Shown: one piece after another, positions 35,489 through 47,457 of the stretch | How positions within the stretch are numbered: position 1 is the first letter of the stretch | Layout: each line of letters starts with the position of its first letter | Source: Meandrina meandrites | Taxonomy: Eukaryota > Cnidaria > Anthozoa > Scleractinia > Meandrinidae | Reading direction: 5' to 3' | DNA length: 64,000 nucleotides | Assembly: GCA_963693305.1 (NCBI GenBank) | Contig: OY855915.1 | Coordinates: forward strand, 13,363,840-13,427,839 | Program-made: the position numbers and the translations under genes | Notes under the pieces: generated by a model | Told to the model about the DNA's origin: nothing | Database searches by the model: none | What the model saw: the letters and a program-made list of their open reading frames with translations, nothing else

Positions 35489-35746
35489 TCATCTTCTGAG
35501 ATCCCAGCAAAAGATAACTGCACAGAAACAACGCGTCAATGAATGAAATGATGTCACTAGCAAAGCTTCTAGTGGCGTGTTTATGCAATCAAATGTTGCA
35601 GAAGCAAATCTTCCTCTCACTGCTTTGCTGGGGACATCATCTTCTTTCCTCAAGTGTTCTGCAAACCAATCCATGTGCAAATCGATGGATTGCGAGATCA
35701 TGTTGGCCGAAATAACAAAACTTGAGTTAAGAGGAAGGATGTTGGG
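35489..35746 (-). CDS. Hypothetical frame, possible exon
   Basis: Minus-strand open frame. From the ATG at 35701 it reads MISQSIDLHMDWFAEHLRKE and continues with a balanced, acidic-basic composition to a stop at 35489. It stays open upstream to about 35746. The residue mix is more protein-like than other short frames nearby and is not a repeat. I do not recognise the family and see no strong donor or acceptor. It may be one exon of a host gene or chance. Confidence 0.3.
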   Translation of the reverse strand, partial: PNILPLNSSFVISANMISQSIDLHMDWFAEHLRKEDDVPSKAVRGRFASATFDCINTPLEALLVTSFHSLTRCFCAVIFCWDLRR

Positions 35747-36670
35747 TTAATGTTATGCTTCAAGAGCCAGTAAAACAGAACTCTACAACTGTAAAATTTT
35801 TAAAATTTGCCATGGGAGCATGATTTTCAAGATTTTCTCATGCCCCATTTTTCAGATATTAACTGGTTCAAAAGAAGGGAAACCGAAGCCATCTCGTGGG
35901 TCTGAAGCAGAAATGTAAACTCTGCATACCAACGCAACAAAATGTGAAACAAAGATATTGGTTACAGAACCGAACCTTATTTCACCATAAGCCTTCCAAT
36001 TCAAAATTAAACGCCTAATGTAACAGATACTTTTTTAGTCTTTAAGATTCAGACTTCAATTTAAACTTAGCCAACTATTCAGATCACCTTGGGTAGCACA
36101 GATTTATCTTTTCAGCACAGATTTATCTTAACTTCTTATAATTCTATGAATATGCCTAGTTATTCAAAGACATTAAGCAAATGTCAAATATTAAAATAAT
36201 CCACCAAACTTCTTTAATTTCAAAGCACAAGCTCTGAACCCTTCAAGTGAACTGAAAGATTATTTTGTAATATATATAATGTGGTAGCCACTATGACATA
36301 CAACTTTCACTCACTGAACAAATGAAATGGGACTATGATCACCAATGGTAAGGCATCATTGCCTTGAATACTCAATCTAAAATACTCTAAAGTAAATTGA
36401 CAGTCTCAACTCAATACTTGAGTCAAAACTCAAAGTTTGTGTTTTTAGTTTCAAGTCGTGAGTATCAAGTCTTGAGGATTGAGAAACAACTTGTTCTCAA
36501 ATATGCACACTCCTAAAGCCTTTTGAGGAAATGGTTTAGTTTTTTATCAAGAAAGAATGAAAGCCACTCGCACATCATGTGTACAAGAGTTTTATGTTGA
36601 CCATTAGTACGAAAATGGTGTTTCACATCCAATCTAGAATACAAACATTCAATGATATATTCGATGATAT
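35747..36670. other. No gene recognised
   Basis: AT-rich. Around 36400-36485 there are several direct and inverted ctcaa/ttgag words (caactcaatacttgagtcaa), a small region of dyad symmetry. Nothing else. Confidence 0.5.
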
Positions 36671-36869
36671 AAAGATGTTGCTGCATTTCACTGTATATGA
36701 AATGGCTTCAAAACTCCAACTTCATAAGCACTTTGTTTAAATGGTTTGCTGTCAGCATTTGAATAACCAAACTTGTCCGTGCAGTAAATGTATCTTGTGT
36801 GTTTTTGACGGGGTTCAAGAAAGTGTGTAAATATTTTTTTATATTTTTTTCCATATTAATTTTTGCAGG

Positions 36870-37733
36870 ATCTTCATGCCGTACACCAGTGACGAAACAC
36901 TTAGAGAAAGCCCATTCCTCATTATGTGATGCTGAAGATGCCTATGGGGTGGATTAGTTACAGTTACACTTACCTGTATCCAGCACCCACAGACACCTAC
37001 ATGTAAGAGCTCTGAACGGCAGGACCAGCCACTGTCACCAATCTTTGGTCATTCGCCAACTGTGTAAACACAAGTTGAAGGAAATGTTTGTATCAGAGAT
37101 ACTGTAGTAAAATTAGTGGTAATGTTCAAGATGGTAATGACCAAGTCAATGCAGTTGCAGCTAATTGCATACCTTCTCAAGGTCTTCATTTGGAGCACAT
37201 ATGGATTGAACTTTCTCCATTTTATTCATGACGACATTGTTGGGACAGTGATATCCAGTGTTATCACCCTCTTGTTATGGGAAGAGTTTGTTGTACATTT
37301 TTCCAAATATCTTATGTGAACATAAGCTTAAACTTGATTGAATGGCCTTTGGATGAATTGACTACAACCTACGGTTCTTCCATGCAGAGTCAGGTGTAAA
37401 ACTGGAAATAGAAGACTATTATCAAGTCTGCCAAGAAACTATGATGGCATATTTTGGTCACAAGTGGATTGCCTTGAATCGGGGCCCTATGTGGCAGTAT
37501 GATGAGGATGATTGTATCCCTCCCATTCTTAACAAAAATATGGAAGCTGTTGGTTATGCACCTGTATCAAATGATATCAGCACACTGTGGTCAAATTTGA
37601 GTAGCAGTGAAGTTTGTGAGCTATTACAACATGGTGTTGACCAAACAGAAATGGATAAAAGACACGGCGTCACCCAACAAAAGGGAAGACAGTCTCAAAA
37701 TAGTTGGTATCTACAAACCAGGAAAGGTAAGTA
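36870..37733 (+). pseudogene. Copy-1 exon of the unknown 43-48 kb gene, broken
   Basis: Corresponds to exon 44218-45074. The acceptor (tttttgcag) and donor (AAAG|GTAAGT at 37730-37735) are retained, but the 5' half has stops and frameshifts: for example GGATTAG replaces GGATTAC near 36950. The last 97 codons (37441-37731) are open and nearly the same as copy 2. Over those 288 bp I count nine differences, six changing the residue and three silent. That looks like neutral drift and not selection on this copy. Confidence 0.6.
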
Positions 37734-37773
37734 AATATTAATATGGAATCTAATAACAGTACCACTTTCTAAA

Positions 37774-37812
<39 letters not shown>

Positions 37813-37839
37813 CATTATTATTATTATTATTATTATTAT
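37774..37839. repeat. (ATT)n microsatellite
   Basis: About 66 bp, in the intron of duplicate copy 1. The same tract is at 45121-45186 in copy 2. Confidence 0.95.
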
Positions 37840-39048
37840 GAGAAGAAAACCAAGTGACTAGGGTGTATATATTTACTTTCATGGTGTATGTAATAAGTCT
37901 CATTTAAAAAAAATTGTACATGTTGGTAAGGTGGTTTCACATTTACAGCAATTACTGTAAAATAACTGGTGTGTTTTCCTTTCTTTTGTACATTTGTTTT
38001 TAGGCACTTGTTAATATTGCTGGCCTGGGACCAACACAACTTAAAAAGAGGATCAGTTTTGTCTGGATTTTCTAGAGATGCTTCTATCGAGGTATATGCA
38101 GTTCTTTTCTCAATTAAATGTTGCAGGGTTCATATTCTGATATGGGACATTTTTCTACATTAAACTACAGTGTGAGCACATGTACACTATAATCCTTAAG
38201 ATCCTAACAATGCCAACTTTCAATAGCAGCCTTAGCAGTGCTTGGAGTATCCATTTCTAAGTCTGATCAATATCAAAATATGTCAGGGCTACACAAACCT
38301 ACTTTTTAAATAAAACTTCAGTGCTGGGCACCTCAGGTTTGATGATATGGAGCCTTCTTAGAGAACATGCTTGTAGCTCATAATAGTGTTATGAAAATGA
38401 AAGAAGAACTTTGACTGATTCCTAACAAAGTGAGTAATCAAATTTCAAGGCCGCTGAACAATTATAGCTCACGTCCTAGTCCGCCGTAGCTTGCATAGGA
38501 CGAAATAGTTTTTCAGTAGTGGTTTGCAAAAATTAAACTTGATTTTAAGATCACAAGGAAACTTGCCATTGGTAATGTCCACGTGAAATGTTTATTGTTT
38601 AGCAGCTTTCATGGTTAGACTGTGGTTTTGGTTAACTTTGGCCAATTTGATTCTCAACACTGTCATTGTTAAAAAGTGAAACTGCCATGGAAATTAAAAA
38701 ATAAGCACTGTTTACTTAGCCCTCAATCATTCAAAGTATAGTTAAGTATCTGAGTTGAATAGAAGTGCCTTTGAAAGAAATTTATTTGTGTTAAAACCGG
38801 TGTACATCGTATACAGTCTGTTGTTAACTAACAGACTGGTGCAGTCATTGATCTGATGAGAAGGAATATTTTCAGGCTTAAAAAATCAGTGGCGTCAATG
38901 ATAATAATGGGGAGTCAGTTGAGTTACTAATTGATTACCGCTTGATTAGTCTTTGATCATGTTGTGGATCATCATTATCAATAATGTCTGCTTATTCTTA
39001 GCTGTCCAATTTTTTTCCATGCAGCACATCTTGATGATTAATTTTTAG

Positions 39049-39122
39049 CCTGTTCAAACACCCCCTTCTTCAAGATGACAAATTGGAAGAAAGGAAGACT
39101 TGGTGGGACAAATATCAGGCAG
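39049..39122 (+). CDS. Candidate internal exon
   Basis: Bounded by an acceptor (attaatttttag) and a donor (GCAG|GTACGT). In the phase starting at 39050 it is fully open, reading LFKHPLLQDDKLEERKTWWD and ending KYQAG. Its exit phase (one base) fits the entry phase of the exon at 47304. Lying just past duplicate copy 1, it may be the exon that the second copy lost. Function unknown. Confidence 0.4.
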
Positions 39123-39953
39123 GTACGTGTCCATTTCTGACCAAATAGAAAAGATATATAAATTCACATTAAGTGTCAAGGTAACAAATATTTATTGCTA
39201 ACAACTGTTTTTATGTACTTAATGGGACTTTTCTCCCTCAATTCACACCAGTTACCCTTAGTTGTCTGCCGCAACTTTGAATTAGCGTAAACACTGTGAT
39301 TCTGAACTATTAACAAAAGGATTTTCAGTGATTTGAACGGTTAACATATGGTTAACACCGATTAACAGCTATTAATGAAAGATACCTTGACATCTTCTGT
39401 TATTTCAAAAGACTTCCCTGTTAACCGTTGAAAAGCTCTGTTAACCGTAGTGTTTCGCTTTCTTTCTGTTGATCATTCAAAGTTAATTGACTGGTGCACA
39501 ATTACATCTATTGCTTTCTAAATTCAAGGGGAGAAACAGCATTTCGAGAATTGCGGGATTCAGTGTTAAAATCCTGCGGGTTAGCGCGGGATACTGTAAC
39601 GTGAGCCCTGGTACCTGGCTATTTTCAAGTGAGCTATTATTGCAAAATGCCATCTCTATTATAGTCTAGAACTAGATTCTTTGGTCAGATACTTTTTAAA
39701 TGACTACAACACGACCACTGGTCTTCGAAAGCGCTTGCCCTACTCATAGTAGCATATTCGACCGCCATAGAAAAAAAAGCATGTGTGCGCCATTGACCTG
39801 AGAAGACCCTATTTTGCCTGTAAAATTTGAATGAATAATATTTTTGAGGCGTAAATTATTTTTACAAAAGCAATTCGAAGAGTTTTAAATATACATGGCT
39901 CCTTAGCTCACCGGAATATCGTAATTCCTCAAAATTCCTGAAAAAGCAGCTTA
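39123..39953. other. No gene; gttaac-rich stretch
   Basis: 39330-39450 holds several copies of ggttaac/gttaacc in both directions (acggttaacatatggttaac; tgttaaccg twice), suggesting a decayed inverted repeat. No gene. Confidence 0.45.
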
Positions 39954-40227
39954 CACAATCTTGGACAAAACTAGTTGAAACATACGATTTTCACGCATTT
40001 CTCACTTATGTCTCGACTTGCAAGCAGGTTCAAAATATCTTATCCCCCTCCCCCCCCCCCCCCCTACTCAATGTTGTTTCTTGAGGTTTGCGGTTCAACA
40101 GGCTTTGTTTTAAAAACACTTAAGCATTAACAACATTGAAATGGGGGGGAGGGGGTTGCAAAACTGAACTGTGTTGGCTAAATAAGTGGAAATTTGCTAA
40201 GTGTTTCAACAGTTTTGTCCAAGATTG
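39954..40227. mobile_element. 274-bp palindromic MITE, TA-flanked
   Basis: The left end CACAATCTTGGACAAAACT and the reverse complement of the right end, CAATCTTGGACAAAACTG, continue into inverted C-runs (40045-40063) and G-runs (40142-40155), so nearly the whole element folds back. TA lies directly outside both ends (39952-39953 and 40228-40229). This fits a Tc1/mariner-type non-autonomous element, though the superfamily is inferred. A 65-codon open frame spanning its right end is not a gene. Confidence 0.8.
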
Positions 40228-40229
40228 TA

Positions 40230-41415
40230 GCACTTAACCTTGTTAGAAACAGAGGCCATTTTATCCGCCTGGAAAGGACATATATTTTGTTGGTACTTGG
40301 AAAGGAGAATGTCAGGTTTAAAGCCTGTTCAAACACTTTCTTTATGACTTTCGTTGATTTAGTATTTCTTCATGGTAGCAAACAAGCCTAAAAACAAAGA
40401 TGAACTATTTTCAGTTTTGTCTGTGTAGGATGTACTATGAGTGAATTACTGTGGGCTTTTCCCTTTCTGGACATAAGCTGATTGTTTATGTGGTCAATTT
40501 TCTAGGAGCCAATATTCTTGCCAACTGGTTCATGCCATGGGCCAAACATCCATTGTTTTCTTTTGTACAAAATTTTGCCCTTTATGTGATTAACAAGTAA
40601 TCACAATGTGCCCTCATGCAATTAAGTATTAATTTCACTATCTTGTTTTTTTCTTTAAGTTTTCCAAATTGCCCTTGTCACTTTCCAACTCTAATTTTGT
40701 GACAACATTGAAAATACGTGTGAAATTAATCCTAATTGCCCTCGGGCCCATGCAATTACCTATGAAAATAAACATAAATGCGCTCCTTCAGAAAAATAAA
40801 TTGATACTGCTAAACATACCTATCACCCATTATGGGATACTACGGTCAAAGTATTTCTATATGTGAGGTCCACCACTGACCATCTTGCATCAACAAACCA
40901 TCTGCAAAAAAAATGAATTATACTAAACAAAAATCACCAGTTCAATTAAGGTTAAGGCTGGCTGCCTCTAATTAAGCCAATTCAATCATCAAACACCAGA
41001 CAACTACCATAAAACAGACATTTCTTTATATTTTCAATACTCATTCTTGCCCAGTGAGTGTGTTAATTGCTCTCATAACTTGAAATCAAAACAATATCTA
41101 AATTAAATATAACTGAATCCTAAAACCCCACTAATTAAAGCAGTTAAGCTAAAGACAGAGTCAACTGTAAAAATCCTAAATAACACCATGGCATTGGAAC
41201 TATTTCTTTAGTCAAGCTGGCCTGATCCTAAGATACAACTTTAAAGCAAAACCATAGTCAAACAGCAAGATGTAATTCTTTTCTACAGACTCTAGTCTGT
41301 TTGGTTTGGTTGTTTAGATACTCATGCAGTTATACACATATGTCTGCTGGTCGGTAAACCGTTTTATTCAGTTAGGTTGTTCAGACACTCATACATGAAG
41401 AAAGGGGTGGAACAC
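40230..41415. other. No gene recognised
   Basis: AT-rich unique-looking sequence without supported features. Confidence 0.5.
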
Positions 41416-42416
41416 ATAAGAAAACAACAAAATAATACTCAGCAATTATTCCACTCATGCACATTGGATATGGAATGGAATATAGGCAACAACTCGAGTA
41501 GTGCTAGCCTGAATTTCAGATGTCTTCCTCTAGTCGCGTACTCTCAAGAAGAGACGTCTAAATAAAATAGCTGCTAATGCCATCCAGTGACATCACTACA
41601 CTTCGCTTTAATTCATGCAGAAAAGTTTCTGTCAAGGCCATCACTTTGTGAAAGACAAATCGCTTTAATAAAGGAATACACGTTTAAAATTGTTTTAATA
41701 GTAAACTGACATGAAATGCATGAGATTTAAATCAACTGCATGCTATATTCTTTAAAGCACTGATTTAATCTGATCTGATTTGCTTTACTGGCAATCAGAA
41801 TAATATGTCCTAAGCTTTAGCTTATGCTGCAAACAAATACACTCTTGAGAACTTGATTCGCTTTAACTTGAATGAATTTATTAAGACAGTTACAGAGGCA
41901 GCAAGAAAAGGAATTCAGTACAAGAATATCCTACTTGATCGTGGACACTGAGATCAGAAATCACCTGTTGGACATAACAAAACAACAAAGTTTTATTCGA
42001 AAAAATACTCCGTGTCAGAGCGGTCACCGCCACTAATTTAAAACCTACCAGCTTTCCATATTGATTCTACATCTGTAGAAAAACTGAAAGAATAGTAAAA
42101 TAATAACTAATAAATTATTTTTTGGATCAGAAGGTGAACTCTTTGCAGCCATTTCAAAATTACACTCTGCGTTGAAATTTACTTATAATCACACATAATT
42201 ATGCGAATGATTTTTATATCAACCAATTAAAATCACTACTTGGTTTTCAGGAAGTGATGTCTCTGGGCAGCATTATTATGTTCAGACATCTCTTCTTGGG
42301 CCTAAGTGACCAGAGAGAGACATAAATTCAGACTAGGGTAGTGCCTCATTGGCTGTAACCGTCTTGTATCCAACAAGTGTAAGTGGAATAATCACTTTGT
42401 TAAAAACACCAAAAGA
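41416..42416. mobile_element. Possible TIR element related to 16.9-17.2 kb
   Basis: 41425-41490 (gcaattattccactcatgca ... ttggatatgg) is an inverted, diverged copy of 42345-42416 (cgtcttgtatccaacaagtg, aagtggaataatcac). The same sequence stands alone at 17070-17150. This suggests an element of about 1 kb with TIRs of 60-70 bp. Ends and target duplication could not be fixed. Confidence 0.4.
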
Positions 42417-42890
42417 ATGACAAAATATTAAAGCTAACTTAGTGGTATTCTAGCCTAGTGGCCTATCCAACCAGAGCTTATCCTGGTTTTGGTGACATTA
42501 AGTATTTCTACTATCCCCAGGAGCTAGGAAGGTTGCCACAACATTGTATTTGCTAGAAACCATTTCCACACCTGTGTCGATGGAGACTGTGACTATGAGA
42601 GTTAAGTGCCTTACTGTGGCCTGGGCTGACACCATTACCACTTAATCCAGTCTACCACATTGACCATCAAGCCACCGCACCACCGCAGATGTTCATTTTT
42701 AGCTTGGAAAATTAGAATTTTCTGAATTCTTACCAACAGCCCAAATTAAATCCCTCCATCAGATCCTGTTAAACTTTTGATAATCTGCTGACTAGTGCAT
42801 ATATTGTCCATCAGTAATTTTGCATACATTTTTCTTTTAATGATTCAATTTTCAGGATAATGGTTATGTATTATTAACAGGTTAAGGCCA
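42417..42890. other. No gene recognised
   Basis: Includes a degenerate tRNA-like or SINE-like stretch (around 42560-42680: gccttactgtggcctgggct, accacattgaccatca) but nothing firm. Confidence 0.4.
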
Positions 42891-42940
42891 GGTCGTGTGG
42901 ACACTACGATCGCAAAGCATTATTTTGTGACGTATTCAAG

Positions 42941-42980
42941 ATGGGAAGGATCTTGAGCGTGTCAGGCCGTGATTTCGGGG
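42941..42980 (+). CDS. Candidate first exon of unknown gene
   Basis: ATG at 42941 (context tcaagATGGG) opens 13 codons, MGRILSVSGRDFG, plus one base before a strong donor (GGGG|GTAAGC). A CRE-like word (tgacgta, 42928-42934) lies a few bases upstream. Exit phase one fits an acceptor at about 43681. Together with the exons that follow it makes a plausible start for a spliced gene. Confidence 0.4.
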
Positions 42981-43680
42981 GTAAGCAAAACCATTTGTCT
43001 CTACTGGTTGTGCATCTTTCTCTTCCAAATATTTGGATTTCAAAAATTTAAGTCTTTTTCTTGCAATTTCAGTGAACTATGTAATGAAATGGCCATTATT
43101 TATGACAGAATTAGACGTTGAAAATCACTGCTTTATCCAAACACTCCACTAAAAGGGATCTTTTTCTCGCAGTCCACCCGTCAAAATGTCTTAAATGTCT
43201 GAGAAAATATGAAAGAAAAGTATAAGAATCTAATGCATTCAGGGCGCCCCTGTGTGCCCCTCTCTTTCTGCCTGAATTTTTAACTTGAAGTTTGCTTGTC
43301 ATCTTTTCATGCCATGTGATAGCAGCTCAAAGGCGAGTTGGAAAGTACTTCAATCTATTATCTGTTTTCATGTGTAATTCTCTCATGATTTAATTTAGAA
43401 TCGCTTCGAGCATTTTTGGCGGACCATAAATGAATATTTTAAAATAGTTTAAATGGCTTTTTGCTTTTTGATTTCCTCTCCCTGCATGCTTTTTGGTTAA
43501 AATCGAGAATTTAATATTTTCTTTTATGTTAAAACTTTATTGTTAAATTTTGAAGTCTGTTCATTTCAAGTTGAATTTTATTTTTCCCGATCAGTTGTCA
43601 TGAATAGAAAAATTGGGCATAGACCTGGCTCTTGGCATACCCCTGGAAAGCCAGGAAATTAAATGCCAAAGATAACACAA

Positions 43681-43907
43681 GGTCCAGAACAGAACATTAG
43701 GAAGACACTGTTTGGGAGAGGAAACCCAGTTTCAAGCTCAAAGGAAGAGGAAAAGCCAAACGTTTGGTGTAGATTGATGGCCCTCATACATTGGGTTATA
43801 CTGTGATGGCGCTGCAACAAATGTGTGCCCCAATACCAAAGATGAAAAGTTTTGGGAGTGCTGTCCAAATGCTATCGCTGAATCAACTAATTTGCTAAAA
43901 CGAACAG
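43681..43907 (+). CDS. Candidate exon 2 of unknown gene (frame break inside)
   Basis: The first part reads PEQNIRKTLFGRGNPVSSSK and EEEKPNVW. The second part, in another phase, reads YCDGAATNVC then KDEKFWECCPNA and LLKR up to a donor (ACAG|GTTAGA at 43908). The second phase joins the next exon in frame. The phase change near 43770-43800 means an unseen small intron, a sequence indel or decay. The acceptor choice is weak. Cysteine spacing hints at a zinc-binding segment, but I do not recognise the family. Confidence 0.35.
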
Positions 43908-44217
43908 GTTAGAGCCATATATTTACTTTCAAAGTTATTTCTTTGGGGGGAATGTGAAATATGGTAGTCTTCAGCTGCACTTTGCAAAAGCATCCACAAC
44001 TGCCCCCAAGGAGATTACTGGACAGTGACATGTAGTGAACAGTGAAGTAGATGAGCCCAAAGATGTTGCTGCATTTCACTGTATATGAAATGGCTTCAAA
44101 ACTCCAACTTCATAGGCACTTTGCATAAATGGTTTGCTGTCAGCATTAGAATAACCAAACTTATCTGTGCAACAAGAAAGTGTGTAAATATATTTTTTTC
44201 CATATTAATTTTTGCAG

Positions 44218-45074
44218 GATCTTCATGCTGTACAGCGGTGACGAAACACTTAGAGAAAGCCCATCCCTCATTATGTGATGCTGAAGATGCCTATGGGGTG
44301 GATTACTTCGATTTACCTGTAACCAGCACCCCACAGACACCTACATGTAAGAGCTCTGAATGGCAGGACCAGCCACTGTCACCAATCTTTGGTCATTCGC
44401 CAACTGTGCAAACACAAGTTGAAGGAAATGTTTGTATCAGAGATGTTGTAACAAAATTAGTGGAAATGTTCAAGATGGCAATGACCAAGTGAATGCAGTT
44501 GCAGCTAATTGCATACCTTCTCAAGGTCTTCATTTAGAGCACATATGGATTGAACTTTCTCCATTTATTCATGGTGACATTATTGAGACAGTGATATCCA
44601 GTGTTATCACCCTCTATTGTTATGGGAAGAAGAATTTGTTGTACATTTTATCAAAGATCTTATCTGAGCATAAGCTTAAACTTGATCAAATGCCAATTGG
44701 ATTAATTGATTACAACCTACGGTTCTTCCATGAAGAGTCCGCTGTAAAACTGGAAATAGAAGACTATTATCAAGTCTGCCAAGAAACTATGATGGCACAT
44801 TTTGGTCACAAGTGGATTGCCTTGAATCGGGGCCCTATGTGGCAGTATGATGAGGATGATTGTATCCCTCCCATTCTTAACAGAAATATGGAAGCTGTTA
44901 GTTATGCACCTATATCAAATGATATCAGCACACTGTGGTCAAATTTGAGTAGCAGTGAAGTTTGTGAGCTATTACAACATGGTGTTGACCCAACAGAAAT
45001 GGATAAAAGACACGGTGTCACACAACAAAAGGGAAGACAGTCTCAAAGTAGTTGGTATTTACAAACCAGGAAAG
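44218..45074 (+). CDS. Large exon of unknown gene
   Basis: 857 bp between a good acceptor (ttaatttttgcag) and donor (GAAAG|GTAAGT). In the entry phase it reads GSSCCTAVTKHLEKAHPSLC (Cys-Cys and His residues, zinc-finger-like) and continues to a TGA at 44490. From there the rest, in another phase, is open for about 200 codons (44432-45082), including HFGHKWIALNRGPMWQYDED and a basic glutamine-rich end. One frameshift near 44460-44490 therefore splits an otherwise open exon. In copy 1 the TGA is absent. I do not recognise the protein; it may be a host gene or a domesticated mobile-element gene. Confidence 0.5.
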
Positions 45075-45120
45075 GTAAGTAAATATTAATATGGAATCTA
45101 ATAACAGTACCACTTTCTAA

Positions 45121-45121
45121 A

Positions 45122-45186
<65 letters not shown>
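45121..45186. repeat. (ATT)n microsatellite
   Basis: About 66 bp inside the intron after the large exon; also present in copy 1. Confidence 0.95.
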
Positions 45187-45187
<1 letters not shown>

Positions 45188-45351
45188 GAGAAGAAAACCA
45201 AGTGACTAGGGTGTATATATTTACTTTCATGGTGTATGTAATAAGTCTCATTTAAAAAAAATTGTACATGTTGGTAAGGTGGTTTCACATTTACAGCAAT
45301 TACTGTAAAATAACTGGTGTGTTTTCCTTTCTTTTGTACATTTGTTTTTAG

Positions 45352-45439
45352 GCACTTGTTAATATTGCTGGCCTGGGACCAACACAACTTAAAAAGAGGA
45401 TCAGTTTTGTCTGGATTTTCTAGAGATGCTTCTATCGAG
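45352..45439 (+). other. Weak exon candidate
   Basis: Bounded by tttgtttttag and GAG|GTATAT and conserved in copy 1 (38004-38091). It opens as ALVNIAGLGPTQLKKRISF in the phase that does not fit the preceding exon, and a stop (TAG) follows. Either the exon is decayed or the real boundaries differ. Confidence 0.25.
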
Positions 45440-46241
45440 GTATATGCAGTTCTTTTCTCAATTAAATGTTGCAGGGTTCATATTCTGATATGGGGACATT
45501 TTTCTACATTAAACTACAGTGTGAGCACATGTACACTATAATCCTTAAGATCCTAACAATGCCAACTTTCAATAGCAGCCTTAGCAGTGCTTGGAGTATC
45601 CATTTATAAGTCTGAATATCAAAATATGTCAGGGCTACGCAAACCTACTTTTTAAATAAAACTTCAGTGCTGGGCACCTCAGGTTTGATGATATGGAGCC
45701 TTCTTAGAGAACATGCTTGTAGCTCATAATAGTGTTATGAAAATGAAAGAAGAACTTTGACTGATTCTTAACAAAGTGAGTAATCAAATTTCAAGGCCGA
45801 TGAACAATTATAGCTCACGACCCAGTCCGCCGTAGCTTGCATAGGACAAAATAGTTTTTCAGTAGTGGTTTGCAAAAATTAAACTTGATTTTAAGATCAC
45901 AAGGAAACTTGCCATTGGTAATGTCCACATGAAATGTTTATTGTTTAGCAGCTTTCATCGTTAGACTGTGGTTTTGGTCAACTTTGGCCAATTTGATTCT
46001 CAACACTGTCATTGTTAAAAAGTGAAACTGCCATGGAAATTAAAAAATAAACACTGTTTACTTAGCCCTCAATCAGTCAAAATATAGTTAAGTATCTGAG
46101 TTGAATAGAAGTGCCTTTGAAAGAAATTTATTTGTGTTAAAACCAATGTACATCGTACACAGTCTGTTGTTAACTAACAGACTGGTGCAGTCATTGATCT
46201 GATGAGAAGGAATATTTTCAGGCTTAAAAAATCAGTGGCGT

Positions 46242-47303
46242 GGTAGGATTTGGGGCGTGAGCATGCAAAAAATTATGGTCTGTAAGGGGGGGTCACTCAA
46301 AATAATTACACTGGAGTGTTGTAATGACTGTATCTATAATAGTGCAAAAATCTGACCAGAATGATCAACAAAGGGTTTCCAAGGTTCCGAAAAAAAAAAT
46401 AAATTCTCCTCGGGGACCATGCCCCTGGGCCCCCCCCCCCTGGGGAATCTAATCAATCTGGAATCTAATTTAATCTGGAATCTAATCAACTCAAACCCAC
46501 AAACTATTTGGCTGCAAATACAGCTAACACAAACCAAGAAACAAGCCCCATCAATAAAAACAGTTAATCAGTGCAATTGCTATAGCATCAATAGCAATAA
46601 GAAAAGTCTATGAGAATACCCAAAATAGTGCTTCTGAAGTTATGAAAAATCTAAATATTTCTGGAAAGCACGCCCGCACACCTCTCCGATGTTCAGAAAC
46701 TCATAAACTCAAGCACACCAACTATCAATACACTCCCGTCAATAAAAACAAGTAATCACTGCACAAACATGCAGACGAAGCAGCCATGAGTTAATATGTT
46801 GTGACTATGGTTATCGCTTTAAACTACAATTGTGTAGCTTTATATATAAGTAAGTTTAATTTTTACTTCCCTTTTTGGGAGTGGGTTCATCTAAGAAATT
46901 TATTATTAACGGGAGTTGCCAAGGCAAAAAAATTTTGATGGTGCAAATGGGTCGTTAGATATTGCAGAGGCTACCTATAAAATTCCACCGCACTCCCCCC
47001 CCCCCCCCCTCCCATAAAATATAAACGGCCATTACCATATATTTAATAAGGAGCCATGTGGGAGGCCGGGGTAGGGGGTGTTGGTTAATTAGTACTTAAG
47101 TGAACTTTTGGTCTTGTTGCACTTTTTTATTAAACCCTCCCCCCCCCCCCCCGGCAAACTGATAATTATTGCACAGTCCCTAATTTAAACACTAAATAAA
47201 CAAGCAGTTAATGTGATTAAAAATCAAACACTGAATAGGAAGTCATTGTTTGTTATACATGTACAGTGGATTTTAATTCCTCATTTGCTATTGTGTTCTT
47301 CAG
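46242..47303. other. No gene; C-runs and short tandem repeats
   Basis: 46445-46498 is a 17-bp unit (aatctaatcaatctgg-like) repeated three times. Homopolymer C-runs of 13-17 bp occur at 46428-46440, 46995-47010 and 47138-47152. No gene apart from an acceptor leading into the next exon. Confidence 0.6.
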
Positions 47304-47457
47304 GCGATGCGTTTGAGCCAAAACACTCAACTTGGCCAATGGATGAATTAGAAGAGAGAAGAAAGGAACAAAACTGTTTCAATGCCTCGGTTGCAAAAAA
47401 TGCGACTGAAGGACTCACTTATTCAGAAGGGGAAATGCTAGTTGTAGGTGAAAATGA
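47304..47457 (+). CDS. Candidate exon of unknown gene
   Basis: Acceptor ttgtgttcttcag and donor GTAG|GTGAAA. In the phase set by the exons at 44218 or 39049 (one base carried over) it is open throughout: GDAFEPKHSTWPMDELEERR, then KEQNCFNASVAKN and SEGEMLVV. The 'LEER' word also occurs in the exon at 39049. Function unknown. Confidence 0.45.

Larger units (their letters stand above)
36671..38895 (+). repeat. 2.2-kb direct segmental duplication, copy 1
   Basis: Matches 44059-46241 along its length at roughly 95-97% identity, including exons, introns and an ATT microsatellite. Both copies start 'aaagatgttgctgcatttca' and end 'aaaatcagtggcgt', after which they differ. Small indels separate them, such as about 20 extra bases near 36780-36815 in copy 1. 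Confidence 0.97.
44059..46241 (+). repeat. 2.2-kb direct segmental duplication, copy 2
   Basis: Partner of 36671-38895. Copy 2 has the more intact exon and sits in the context of the candidate start exon and the downstream exons, so it is probably the original place. It ends at 'cagtggcgt', followed by C-rich sequence and not by the exon found after copy 1. Confidence 0.97.
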
